Of a DNA stretch of 15,452 nt, positions 6,377 through 13,824 are shown piece by piece. Origin of the DNA: Oxalobacteraceae bacterium. GTDB lineage: Bacteria; Pseudomonadota; Gammaproteobacteria; Burkholderiales; Burkholderiaceae_D. Position numbers and translations under genes: made by a program. The notes under the pieces are model-generated. The model did no database searches and was not told the DNA's origin. It saw only the letters and a program-made list of their open reading frames with translations. Each line of letters opens with the position of its first letter. Within the stretch, counting starts at the first letter, position 1. The stretch spans positions 1-15,452 of the forward strand of contig JAIXQV010000013.1 of NCBI GenBank assembly GCA_027485535.1, given 5' to 3'.

Positions 6377-7783
6377 CTACCAGCGCAGTACTTTGCCTGG
6401 ATTAAAAATATTATGTGGGTCGAGCGCGTGCTTGATGGTGCGCATCACATCGACTGTATCTTCACCACTCTCCTGCACCAGAAAATCAATCTTGTGCAGG
6501 CCAATTCCGTGCTCACCAGTGCAAGTACCCTGCATTGCGATCGCGCGCGAGACCATCCGTTCATTCACGCCCTCGGCACGCGCTATATCCGCAGGATCAT
6601 TGGGGTCGATGATCATTTGCACATGGAAGTTGCCATCGCCCACATGGCCGATAATGCCGTGCGTTACCCCCTCGCGCTCGATATCTTCCTTGGTCGCCAA
6701 CAGGCACTCTGCCAGACGAGAAATCGGAACACAGCAATCCGTCGAAATCGCCCGGCTGCCGGGTCGAAGCTGAAGCAGTGCGAAATAAGCGTTGTGCCGC
6801 GCTTGCCATAGTCGTGAACGATCTTCGGGTCGGGTCGCCCACTCGAAACCGGTCGCATCATGCTCGTCGGCGATTTGCTGTACCACTTCGGCTTGTTCCT
6901 TGACACCGTGCTCGCTACCGTGAAACTCGAAAAGCAGCAGTGGCTTTTCAGGCAAGCTCAATTTGTCATGCGCATTCAAGGCACGCACACTGGTCTCATC
7001 AAGAAATTCAACCCGCGCGACCGGCACGCCCATTTGTATGGTCTGAATCACTGCGTTGACTGCTCGCTCGATACTAGGAAACGAGCAGACCGCTGCCGAG
7101 ATCGCTTCTGGTTGTGGATACAGCTTCAGTGTGATCTCAACGATGATGCCGAGCGTACCTTCACTGCCGACAAATAAACGGGTCAGGTCATAGCCCGCAG
7201 AAGATTTTTTGGCCCGCGTACCGGTCTTGATGACCTTGCCATCGGCTGTCACAACCGTCAGCGCCAGCACGTTCTCGCGCATGGTGCCGTAACGTACCGC
7301 GTTCGTGCCCGATGCGCGGGTCGCAGTCATGCCACCGATCGAGGCGTCTGCGCCCGGATCAATCGGAAAGAACAGCCCGGTATCCTTGATCTCGGCATTT
7401 AACTGTTTGCGCGTGACGCCCGGCTGCACGGTCACGGTCAGGTCTTCGGCATTCAGCGCGACCACTTGATTCATCTGCGACAGGTCAATCGACAAGCCGC
7501 CCTGCACCGCCAGAATATGCCCCTCCAGCGAGGTACCGGTGCCATACGCGATCACCGGGAAACGGTACTGGTTGCACAGGCTTACCGCGGCCGCCACATC
7601 ATCGATCGTTTGGGCGAACACCACCGCATCCGGCAGCATGGGGTCATAGGACGATTCATCGCGTCCATGATGCTCACGCATGGCCTGAGTGGTGGACAAG
7701 CGATCGGCGAAGCGCGCCTGCAGCGCTGACAGTAACTCAGCAGGCAACTCGCGTTTGAAAATTGGGGGAGCGGGGTGATTCAT
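6377..7783 (-). CDS. FAD-linked D-2-hydroxy-acid dehydrogenase, D-lactate dehydrogenase (cytochrome) type
   Basis: A flavoprotein of 468 residues that oxidises a D-2-hydroxy acid, most likely D-lactate to pyruvate, feeding electrons to the respiratory chain. The PCMH FAD-binding domain shows IAYGTGTSLEGH (78-89), FPIDPGADASIGG (139-151, then MTATRASGTNAVRYG) and GSEGTLGI (207-214). The C-terminal FAD-oxidase domain shows GHVGDGNFHVQM (379-390), GTCTGEHGIGLHK (419-431) and DPHNIFNPGK (455-464). GTSLEGH is typical of the mitochondrial/bacterial D-lactate dehydrogenase branch rather than of GlcD; D-2-hydroxyglutarate dehydrogenase is a less likely alternative. I chose the ATG at 7783, preceded by GGAG with a 7-base spacer. 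In-frame ATGs at 7801 and 7807 would add six or eight residues, and the one at 7807 has its own GGAG. It is divergent from the adenosyltransferase gene and followed by the LysR gene. Confidence 0.88.
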   Translation of the reverse strand: MNHPAPPIFKRELPAELLSALQARFADRLSTTQAMREHHGRDESSYDPMLPDAVVFAQTIDDVAAAVSLCNQYRFPVIAYGTGTSLEGHILAVQGGLSIDLSQMNQVVALNAEDLTVTVQPGVTRKQLNAEIKDTGLFFPIDPGADASIGGMTATRASGTNAVRYGTMRENVLALTVVTADGKVIKTGTRAKKSSAGYDLTRLFVGSEGTLGIIVEITLKLYPQPEAISAAVCSFPSIERAVNAVIQTIQMGVPVARVEFLDETSVRALNAHDKLSLPEKPLLLFEFHGSEHGVKEQAEVVQQIADEHDATGFEWATRPEDRSRLWQARHNAYFALLQLRPGSRAISTDCCVPISRLAECLLATKEDIEREGVTHGIIGHVGDGNFHVQMIIDPNDPADIARAEGVNERMVSRAIAMQGTCTGEHGIGLHKIDFLVQESGEDTVDVMRTIKHALDPHNIFNPGKVLRW

Positions 7784-7912
7784 AAAATTTCTCCGGAGCA
7801 TCGACATTGTACTCCGAGCAGCAGGGTTATTCGCTCACCCCTTGGCGCGGGCGGGCCGGCTAGGTTTAGGCTTTTGCCGTATGCTTCGGCTGGTTTTCAC
7901 AGGCTGAACGAC

Positions 7913-8470
7913 ATGGGTAACCGACTCTCAAAAATTGCCACCCGCACCGGGGATGATGGCACCACCGGCCTTGGCGATGGTAGCCGTACCGACAAACACG
8001 CGCTGCGCGTACAAGCCATGGGCGATGTGGATGAACTCAATTCGCAGATGGGCTTGTTGCTGTGTGAAGAATTACCGAGCACGCTGCGCGATGAATTGGT
8101 GACGGTGCAGCACGACCTATTTGACTTGGGTGGCGAGCTGAGTATCCCGGGCTTTGTGATGATGACCGATGCGCAGGTTGCTCGGCTAGATGCGCTGCTC
8201 GAAAAATACAACGCGACCCTGCCACCGCTACAAGAGTTCATCTTGCCCGGCGGCTCCCGGGCAGCTGCGCAGTCGCATGTGTGTCGCACTGTATGTCGGC
8301 GCGCTGAGCGCAGCATTGTTGCGCTGGCACGCGAAGAGAAAATACACGCACGACTCGGTCAGTATGTGAACCGCTTGTCGGATCTACTATTCGTGCTATC
8401 GCGCGTCTTGAACCGACACGCGGGCGGCAACGATGTCTTGTGGGAAAAAGGCCGTAGCCGCGATAGCTAG
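7913..8470 (+). CDS. PduO-type cob(I)alamin adenosyltransferase
   Basis: Transfers the adenosyl group of ATP to cob(I)alamin, producing coenzyme B12 (adenosylcobalamin) in the cytoplasm. The 185-residue product fits the PduO/ATR family (about 190). Diagnostic blocks: the N-terminal ATP-binding stretch TRTGDDGTTGLGDGSR (10-25), the arginine-rich active-site helix with CRTVCRRAER (124-133), and YVNRLSDLLFVLSR (151-164). The ATG at 7913 is chosen because family homology begins directly after it (MGNRLSKIATRTGDDG). The frame is open upstream to about 7775, but that part overlaps the start of the divergent dehydrogenase gene and is not protein-like. The ribosome site is weak (AGG, nine bases before). 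The stop TAG (8468-8470) overlaps the dxs stop on the opposite strand. No B12-dependent enzyme is in the window. Confidence 0.93.
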   Translation: MGNRLSKIATRTGDDGTTGLGDGSRTDKHALRVQAMGDVDELNSQMGLLLCEELPSTLRDELVTVQHDLFDLGGELSIPGFVMMTDAQVARLDALLEKYNATLPPLQEFILPGGSRAAAQSHVCRTVCRRAERSIVALAREEKIHARLGQYVNRLSDLLFVLSRVLNRHAGGNDVLWEKGRSRDS

Positions 8471-10335
8471 CTGTTGGCCACTAAGCGCGGCTCTTTGCTA
8501 CCCAGCCGCTCTCGCACCGAAGCAATAATTCCGGCGGCGTCGAGTCCGCAGCTCGCCAGCAGTTGTTGTGCGTCACCGTGATCAATAAACTCATCTGGCA
8601 ATCCCAGCTGCAGCAGCGGTTTGACAAAGCCCGCCGCAGCCAGCGCCTCTGCCACAGCAGAGCCCGCACCACCCATCACCGCGCCTTCTTCAATCGTCAC
8701 AATCAGATCATGCGACGAGGCCAGTTGCGCGACCAGCGCGGTATCTAGCGGTTTAACAAAGCGCATATCGGCCACTGTGGCGTTAAGCTCCTCGGCCGCT
8801 TTCAATGCTGGTGCCACCATGGTGCCGAAAGCCAGTATGGCGACCTGACGACCCTGACGTCGCACGCTTGCTTTACCGATTTCAATCGGATCAAGATCCG
8901 CTTCGATCACCGTGCCGGGGCCAGCGCCGCGTGGGTACCGCACCGACGCCGGACCAGGGTGGCGATAAGCAGTGCTGAGCATCTTGCGGCACTCATTTTC
9001 ATCGCTCGGGGTCATCACCACCATATTCGGGATGCAGCGCAAATAAGCAATATCGTAATTACCGGCATGTGTCGCGCCATCAGCGCCGACCAATCCCGCG
9101 CGGTCGAGTGCGAAGGTCACGTCCAGATTCTGTAGCGCGACATCATGAATCAACTGATCATAGCCACGCTGCAGGAAGGTCGAGTAGATCGCCAGTACCG
9201 GCTTCAAACCCTCGCAGGCCAAGCCCGCCGCAAAGGTCACTGCGTGTTGTTCGGCGATACCAACGTCATAGTAGCGATCCGGGAACTGCTGCTCGAATGC
9301 CACCATGCCAGAACCTTCTCGCATAGCGGGCGTGATGCCGATTAATTTGTCGTCTGCACTCGCCATGTCACACAACCAATCGCCAAACACTTGGGTGTAG
9401 GTTTTCTTGGCTGGCGCTGCGGAAGGTTGGATACCCTCGGCCGGGTTGAATTTACCGGGGCCGTGATACAGCACGGGATCTGCCTCGGCTAACTTGTAGC
9501 CCTGCCCCTTCTTGGTCACTACATGCAAGAATTGCGGCCCGTCGAGATTCTTGAGGTTCTGCAGCGTCGGTACTAAGGCTTCGAGATCGTGTCCATCAAT
9601 CGGGCCAATGTAGTTGAAGCCGAACTCTTCAAACATCGTGGCCGGTGTCAGCATACCCTTGGCATGCTCTTCAAAGCGCTTGGCAAACTCACGCATCGAG
9701 GGCGGCAATACCGATTTACCGACGTTTTTCGCTGCAGCGTAAAACTGGCCCGACATCAGTCGCGCAAGATAACGATTCAGCGCACCCACCGGCGGCGATA
9801 TCGACATGTCATTGTCGTTCAGTACCACCAGCATCTTGATGTCTTCGTACACCCCTGCGTTATTCAGCGCCTCAAACGCCATACCGGCTGACATCGCACC
9901 GTCACCGATGACTGCAACCGAGTGGCGCTTTTCGCCCTTGGTGCGGGCTGCGAGTGCCATACCCAGCGCCGCCGAAATCGATGTGGATGAGTGCGCGGTA
10001 CCGAAGGTGTCGTAGGGACTTTCATCACGCCGAGGAAAGCCAGACAAGCCACCGAATTGCCGCAAACTCGGCATGCGGTCACGACGACCGGTCAGAATTT
10101 TGTGCGGGTAGGTCTGATGACCCACATCCCAAACAATCCGATCGTGCGGCGTGTTGAATACGTAATGCAGCGCAATCGTCAACTCGACCGTCCCCAGATT
10201 CGAGGACAGGTGGCCGCCTGTCTGTGAGACGGACTCAAGCAGATAGGTGCGAAGCTCATTGGCGAGCTTGTGCAATTCTGGCCGCGACAAAGCGCGCACG
10301 TCAGCCGGATCGTTAACTTTTTGTAATAGTGTCAT
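8467..10335 (-). CDS. dxs: 1-deoxy-D-xylulose-5-phosphate synthase
   Basis: First enzyme of the non-mevalonate isoprenoid pathway: pyruvate plus glyceraldehyde 3-phosphate give 1-deoxy-D-xylulose 5-phosphate, using thiamine diphosphate and Mg2+. The product has 622 residues (E. coli 620). The catalytic His lies in GGHLSSNLG (40-48). The thiamine-diphosphate motif runs from GDGAMSAG (144-151) to NDN (173-175), and the conserved Glu of the second domain is in GIAEQHAVTF (359-368, E362). A transketolase-type C-terminal domain completes it. The ATG at 10335 follows the ispA stop by two bases and has a good ribosome site (AGAGGAAGG, eight bases before). It is the last gene of xseB-ispA-dxs, which joins production of the precursor to farnesyl diphosphate synthesis. 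Downstream it converges with the adenosyltransferase gene, with no terminator visible. Confidence 0.97.
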   Translation of the reverse strand: MTLLQKVNDPADVRALSRPELHKLANELRTYLLESVSQTGGHLSSNLGTVELTIALHYVFNTPHDRIVWDVGHQTYPHKILTGRRDRMPSLRQFGGLSGFPRRDESPYDTFGTAHSSTSISAALGMALAARTKGEKRHSVAVIGDGAMSAGMAFEALNNAGVYEDIKMLVVLNDNDMSISPPVGALNRYLARLMSGQFYAAAKNVGKSVLPPSMREFAKRFEEHAKGMLTPATMFEEFGFNYIGPIDGHDLEALVPTLQNLKNLDGPQFLHVVTKKGQGYKLAEADPVLYHGPGKFNPAEGIQPSAAPAKKTYTQVFGDWLCDMASADDKLIGITPAMREGSGMVAFEQQFPDRYYDVGIAEQHAVTFAAGLACEGLKPVLAIYSTFLQRGYDQLIHDVALQNLDVTFALDRAGLVGADGATHAGNYDIAYLRCIPNMVVMTPSDENECRKMLSTAYRHPGPASVRYPRGAGPGTVIEADLDPIEIGKASVRRQGRQVAILAFGTMVAPALKAAEELNATVADMRFVKPLDTALVAQLASSHDLIVTIEEGAVMGGAGSAVAEALAAAGFVKPLLQLGLPDEFIDHGDAQQLLASCGLDAAGIIASVRERLGSKEPRLVANS

Positions 10336-10337
10336 GG

Positions 10338-11225
10338 TTACGCCTTCCTCTGCACGATCAGATCGGCAAGTTCCCGAAGCCTGACTGCCGCCTCCCCGAA
10401 CGGCTGCAGAGCATGGTGAGCATCCTGCCGCAACTTCTCTGCAAGAGCAAGCGAGGGGTCAAGCCCGAGTATCGAGACATACGTGGGCTTGTTCTGCGCT
10501 GCATCTTTTCCAGCGGTCTTGCCGAGTGTGGCTGAATCTGCGGTTGCATCGAGGATATCGTCCACCACCTGAAACGCCAGCCCGATAGCATCTGCATAAG
10601 CATCCAGTGCCACTTGCTCAGATGCTTGTAGCGACTTGCCCGCCAAGGCACCGAGAAGTACTGAGGCGCGTAACAGCGCTCCGGTCTTCATACGATGCAT
10701 CTGCTCCAATTCGGGCAGTGCGAGTGCGACACCCACCGCATCCAGATCAATCGCCTGTCCACCGCACATACCGCAAGAACCGGCGGCTTGGGCCAATTGC
10801 GACAGCATTGCCACTTTGCGATCGGACGCCAACGCGCCCTCTGACAGCACTAAAAAAGCTTGCGATTGCAATGCGTCGCCAACCAGCAGGGCCGTCGCCT
10901 CGTCATACTGACGATGCACGGTGGGCTTGCCACGTCGCAGATCATCGTCATCCATGCAGGGCAGATCATCATGCACCAGCGAATACACATGAATCATCTC
11001 GACCGCAGCAGCAGCGCGCTGCAGCGCATCGGTCGGCGCATCAAACACCGCGCCTGCCGCAAATACCAGCAAGGGTCGAACCCGCTTGCCGCCATCCAGT
11101 GCGGCATAACGCATCGCCTGATGTAGCTTGGCGGGCGACGTCGAAACTGGTGGAAGGTGGCGATCAAGCACCACCTCCATATCCGCCTGAACTTGCTTAG
11201 CCCAAGCAGCGAATGGCATGCTCAT
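10338..11225 (-). CDS. ispA: Farnesyl diphosphate synthase (geranyltranstransferase)
   Basis: Condenses dimethylallyl and geranyl diphosphate with isopentenyl diphosphate to give farnesyl diphosphate, the precursor of quinones and of undecaprenyl carriers. The 295-residue protein has the all-helical prenyltransferase signatures: GGKRVRP (45-51), the first Asp-rich motif DDLPCMDDDDLRRG (86-99, with the two-residue spacer typical of bacterial short-chain synthases), CGGQAIDL (154-161), KTGALLRAS (180-188) and the second Asp-rich motif DDILD (222-226). The ATG at 11225 overlaps the xseB stop in an ATGA, indicating translational coupling; an in-frame ATG six bases later (11219) is an equally usable start and sits nine bases after AGGA. 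Same operon as xseB and dxs. The exact chain length (C15) is inferred from family and context. Confidence 0.95.
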   Translation of the reverse strand: MSMPFAAWAKQVQADMEVVLDRHLPPVSTSPAKLHQAMRYAALDGGKRVRPLLVFAAGAVFDAPTDALQRAAAAVEMIHVYSLVHDDLPCMDDDDLRRGKPTVHRQYDEATALLVGDALQSQAFLVLSEGALASDRKVAMLSQLAQAAGSCGMCGGQAIDLDAVGVALALPELEQMHRMKTGALLRASVLLGALAGKSLQASEQVALDAYADAIGLAFQVVDDILDATADSATLGKTAGKDAAQNKPTYVSILGLDPSLALAEKLRQDAHHALQPFGEAAVRLRELADLIVQRKA

Positions 11226-11482
11226 TCGTCCTGATCCTCGCCGTCGTCCTGATCGTCTTCGAAGGGGGTCAGCATCTCGCCCTCCAGCACTTTCACCTGC
11301 TGTTCAACGCGCTCGAGCTGGGCCGCGCAGTATTTCACCAACTCGGCACCGCGTTTATACGCATCGAGCGAGGCTTCCAGCGGCAATGCGCCCGATTCCA
11401 TCTTCTCAACCAGAAGTTCCAATTCCTCCATGGCCTGCTCAAAAGAGGCGGCGGGCTGATCGGGAAGATTCTTTTTTGGCAT
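11222..11482 (-). CDS. xseB: Exodeoxyribonuclease VII small subunit
   Basis: Small subunit of exonuclease VII, which binds the large subunit XseA to degrade single-stranded DNA to oligonucleotides. With the ATG at 11482 it has 86 residues (E. coli about 80) and begins MPKKN like its homologues. The core is the family helical hairpin: SFEQAMEELELLVEKMESG (13-31), LPLEASLDAYKRG (33-45) and then QLERVEQQVKVL (55-66). A short acidic tail (DDQDDGEDQDE) follows TPFE. An upstream in-frame ATG at 11494 adds four residues but has no ribosome site and is not preferred. First gene of xseB-ispA-dxs; its stop overlaps the ispA start. xseA is not in the window. Confidence 0.93.
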   Translation of the reverse strand: MPKKNLPDQPAASFEQAMEELELLVEKMESGALPLEASLDAYKRGAELVKYCAAQLERVEQQVKVLEGEMLTPFEDDQDDGEDQDE

Positions 11483-11498
11483 CGCAGTCAACATGCAA

Positions 11499-11515
11499 AA
11501 TGGCTCGCCATTCTA
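11499..11515 (-). promoter_or_regulatory. Candidate -10 box and overlapping dyad just upstream of xseB
   Basis: On the minus strand TAGAAT (11515-11510) matches five of six bases of the -10 consensus and would put a start site near 11503, about 20 bases before the xseB ATG. I see no good -35 partner at 16-18 bases. A perfect 6-bp dyad, AATGGC-GA-GCCATT (minus-strand reading, 11512-11499), overlaps the same place and could bind a regulator. Both are weak signals. Confidence 0.25.
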
Positions 11516-11574
11516 GTCGATGAAGTTGCTATATCGACGAAATCGGGGGCATAACCCTGCTGCGATCTCACATA

Positions 11575-11593
11575 AATTATTGTTTCGATAATT
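11575..11593. promoter_or_regulatory. AT-rich dyad AATTAT-N7-ATAATT in the divergent xseB/Rieske intergenic region
   Basis: AATTAT (11575-11580) and ATAATT (11588-11593) are a perfect inverted repeat with a 7-base spacer, lying between the divergent xseB operon and the Rieske operon. The spacing includes a T-N11-A pattern compatible with a LysR-type site. It is about 47 bases upstream of the -35 of the Rieske promoter, a position suitable for an activator. The role is inference. Confidence 0.25.
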
Positions 11594-11639
11594 CTTAATC
11601 GCCGCATTCAAGGTCTGAAAATCTCGTCACACCGACCCT

Positions 11640-11668
11640 CTGACCCAAGTGGTCGGGAGGGGTATAAT
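11640..11668 (+). promoter_or_regulatory. Sigma70-type promoter of the Rieske oxygenase operon
   Basis: The -35 CTGACC (11640-11645, four of six consensus bases) and the perfect -10 TATAAT (11663-11668) are 17 bases apart. Transcription would begin near 11675, giving a leader of about 94 bases before the ATG at 11769. A near-palindrome ACACTATATTGTGT (11698-11711) lies about 23 bases after the predicted start, where a repressor could act. This promoter also shows that the open frame upstream of 11769 is not coding. Confidence 0.6.
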
Positions 11669-11768
11669 CCGCGGCTCGCCCGAAAACCTATTGGCTCACA
11701 CTATATTGTGTTTGACAGTTTCGGGTGCTTTCTCTCTTCGGTTGGTGCAAATTAATTTGGGGTTGAGG

Positions 11769-12869
11769 ATGTCCGATCTGGCTGGTCTCGAAAAACTCAT
11801 GCGCTCGAATGCGCAACTGCCGGTAGGCGTTTACTTCGATCAGGGCTTGCTAGCGCAAGAAACCGCGAAGTTATTCAAGAAAGGCCCGCGATACGCCGGT
11901 CACACGCTGATGGTGCCAAATGAAGGCGACTACGCCACCCTGCCATGGGAGAACGATGGCCGGGTGCTGGTGCGTAACGCCCAGGGTTTGGAGCTTATCT
12001 CGAATGTTTGCCGCCACCGCCAGGCCAAGATGCTGAGCGGACGCGGCAACGCCACCAATATTATTTGCCCGCTGCACCGCTGGACTTATGACCTCAAGGG
12101 TGAACTGATCGGCGCGCCGCATTTTGCCGATACCCCCTGCATGAATCTGAACCGCTTCGGGCTGCAGCAATGGAATGGGCTGTTGTTCGATCAAAACGGT
12201 TTCGACGTTCTCAATATGCTGAAGTCGATGGTGGCCGCGCGGGATCTGAATTTCGATGGCTATATGCTCGACCATGTCGAGATTCATCATTGCGATTACA
12301 ACTGGAAGACCTTCATTGAGGTCTACCTTGAGGATTACCACGTCGAGCCGTTCCACCCCGGGCTCGGGCAATTTGTCAGCTGCAATGACCTGCGCTGGGA
12401 AATGGGCGATGGCTACAGTGTGCAAACCGTCGGCGTCAACGCAGCGCTGAAAAAGTCCGGCTCAGACACATACCAAAAATGGCACGACGAGGTTCTGCGC
12501 TACAACGGCGGAGAGGCCCCGAAGTACGGTGCGATTTGGCTGACGATTTACCCCAACATCATGGTCGAGTGGTACCCCAATGTGTTGGTTGTCTCTACCG
12601 TCTGGCCCAACGGCCCGCAAAAAACCACCAACGTAGTTGAGTTCTACTACCCGGAAGAGATTGTCTTGTTCGAGCGGAGCTTCATCGACGCAGAACGTGC
12701 CGCCTACATGGAAACCTGCGCCGAAGACGATGAGATCGCGCTGCGTATGGATGCCGGTCGCAAGATCTTGCTCGATCGTGGCGTGAATGAAGTCGGCCCC
12801 TACCAATCGCCGATGGAAGACGGCATGCAGCATTTCCACGAGTGGTACCGCAAACAGATCGCGCTGTGA
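11769..12869 (+). CDS. Rieske non-heme iron oxygenase, alpha-subunit type
   Basis: A single-polypeptide Rieske oxygenase of 366 residues that would use O2 and electrons from a separate reductase to oxidise a small organic substrate, unknown here. The Rieske [2Fe-2S] ligands are C81-x-H83 and C100-x2-H103. The mononuclear iron site is H191 and H196 in LEDYHVEPFHPG, with D320 (EDDEIALRMDAG) the likely third ligand. The residue that normally bridges the two centres (Asp three before the first His) is Glu188 here, as in quaternary-ammonium oxygenases such as CntA. The ATG at 11769 is preceded by GGGG six bases upstream and by a good promoter; the open frame further upstream contains the promoter and is rejected. 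No reductase or ferredoxin gene is nearby, so electrons must come from elsewhere. It heads a probable operon with the transporter and sulfurtransferase genes. Confidence 0.88.
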   Translation: MSDLAGLEKLMRSNAQLPVGVYFDQGLLAQETAKLFKKGPRYAGHTLMVPNEGDYATLPWENDGRVLVRNAQGLELISNVCRHRQAKMLSGRGNATNIICPLHRWTYDLKGELIGAPHFADTPCMNLNRFGLQQWNGLLFDQNGFDVLNMLKSMVAARDLNFDGYMLDHVEIHHCDYNWKTFIEVYLEDYHVEPFHPGLGQFVSCNDLRWEMGDGYSVQTVGVNAALKKSGSDTYQKWHDEVLRYNGGEAPKYGAIWLTIYPNIMVEWYPNVLVVSTVWPNGPQKTTNVVEFYYPEEIVLFERSFIDAERAAYMETCAEDDEIALRMDAGRKILLDRGVNEVGPYQSPMEDGMQHFHEWYRKQIAL

Positions 12870-12895
12870 TTCCGCGCCGCCGTCAGGGGCGCTGA

Positions 12896-13804
12896 GTGCA
12901 ATCACTCTGGATGCTGTTGGCGAGCTTCGTGTTCTCCATCATGGGTGTCTGCGTCAAGCTGGCATCTGAACACGCTTCCACCTCCGAAATCGTGATTGCC
13001 CGTGGCGTCGTCGGCGTCAGTATGATGTTGCTTCTGACGCGTCTGCGCGGATTACCACTCGCAACACACTATCCCTGGCAACACGCATGGCGCGGTTTCG
13101 TCGGCGTCTCGGCATTGTGGTTATGGTTCTTCGCCATCGCCCGCCTGCCACTGGCCACCGCTATGACGCTCAACTACATGGCCCCGATCTGGATTGCCGC
13201 CATTGTTTTCACGCTCGGCTGGTGGCATAAAACTCGACGCTTCGAGTGGGGTCTGGCTGCCGCGATTGTCACCAGCTTCATTGGGGTTGCCTTGCTACTC
13301 AAGCCAACCATTCACGCCGAGCAATGGGTCGGTGGTCTGACTGCACTGATCTCCGGCTTCATCTCTGCACTTGCCTATATTCAGGTCAAACGCCTTGGTC
13401 AAATGGGTGAACCGGAATACCGCGTAGTGTTTTATTTCTCTGCCAGCGGTGTGCTCGGTGGCTTAGTCAGCGGACTGCTCGATAACTGGTGGCAGACCGG
13501 CAGCTTGCACTTATTCGCTGATTTAACTGCCCGTGATTTTTTACTGCTGTTTGCGATCGGGATTACCGCCACCATCGCACAGATCGCGATGACCCGCGCC
13601 TACCGACTGGGATCGATGCTGGTCACTGCCAACCTTCAGTACACCGGTATTGTGTTTTCGAGTATGTGGGGCATCCTGCTCTGGAACGATATATTGGATG
13701 TGGGAGGCTGGCTCGGTATCCTGATTATTCTGATCAGCGGTGTCGCAGCCACCTTTTATAATACGCGGAGCAGTAGCAGTAGCAGCACATCATCTCAACA
13801 ATAA
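12896..13804 (+). CDS. EamA/DMT-family inner-membrane transporter
   Basis: Integral membrane protein of 302 residues, the usual size of the drug/metabolite transporter superfamily, with two EamA repeats and about ten expected membrane helices (hydrophobic stretches at roughly 1-20, 31-47, 66-87, 90-112 and 118-136 in the first half). Typical features are FAIARLPLATAMTLNYMAPIW in the first repeat and ITATIAQIAMTRAYRLGSML in the second. The substrate is not predictable; exporters of metabolites are common in this family. The start is GTG at 12896, supported by AGGGG six bases before; an ATG five codons later is the alternative. It begins 26 bases after the Rieske gene and ends 20 bases before the sulfurtransferase gene, so one operon is likely. 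The C-terminus is a Ser-rich tail from an AGC/AGT repeat. Confidence 0.88.
   Translation: MQSLWMLLASFVFSIMGVCVKLASEHASTSEIVIARGVVGVSMMLLLTRLRGLPLATHYPWQHAWRGFVGVSALWLWFFAIARLPLATAMTLNYMAPIWIAAIVFTLGWWHKTRRFEWGLAAAIVTSFIGVALLLKPTIHAEQWVGGLTALISGFISALAYIQVKRLGQMGEPEYRVVFYFSASGVLGGLVSGLLDNWWQTGSLHLFADLTARDFLLLFAIGITATIAQIAMTRAYRLGSMLVTANLQYTGIVFSSMWGILLWNDILDVGGWLGILIILISGVAATFYNTRSSSSSSTSSQQ
13769..13786 (+). repeat. AGC/AGT triplet repeat in the transporter C-terminus
   Basis: Six consecutive serine codons, AGC AGT AGC AGT AGC AGC, encode part of a Ser-rich cytosolic tail (RSSSSSSTSSQQ) that ends the EamA-family protein. Such a short-unit repeat can expand or contract in steps of three or six bases without breaking the frame. 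It is small and may have no function. Confidence 0.6.
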
Positions 13805-13824
13805 ATCGAACAGGAGACCTGCTG

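Noticed and set aside
7775..7912. 46-codon extension of the adenosyltransferase
   Set aside because: It would overlap the divergent dehydrogenase start, and family homology starts at the Met at 7913.
11712..11717. Perfect TTGACA as a second promoter before the Rieske gene
   Set aside because: No -10-like hexamer occurs 15-19 bases downstream (the region reads TCTTCG or similar).
11649..11768. 40-codon N-terminal extension of the Rieske oxygenase
   Set aside because: The frame runs through the TATAAT promoter element and the leader; Rieske family similarity starts after the ATG at 11769.
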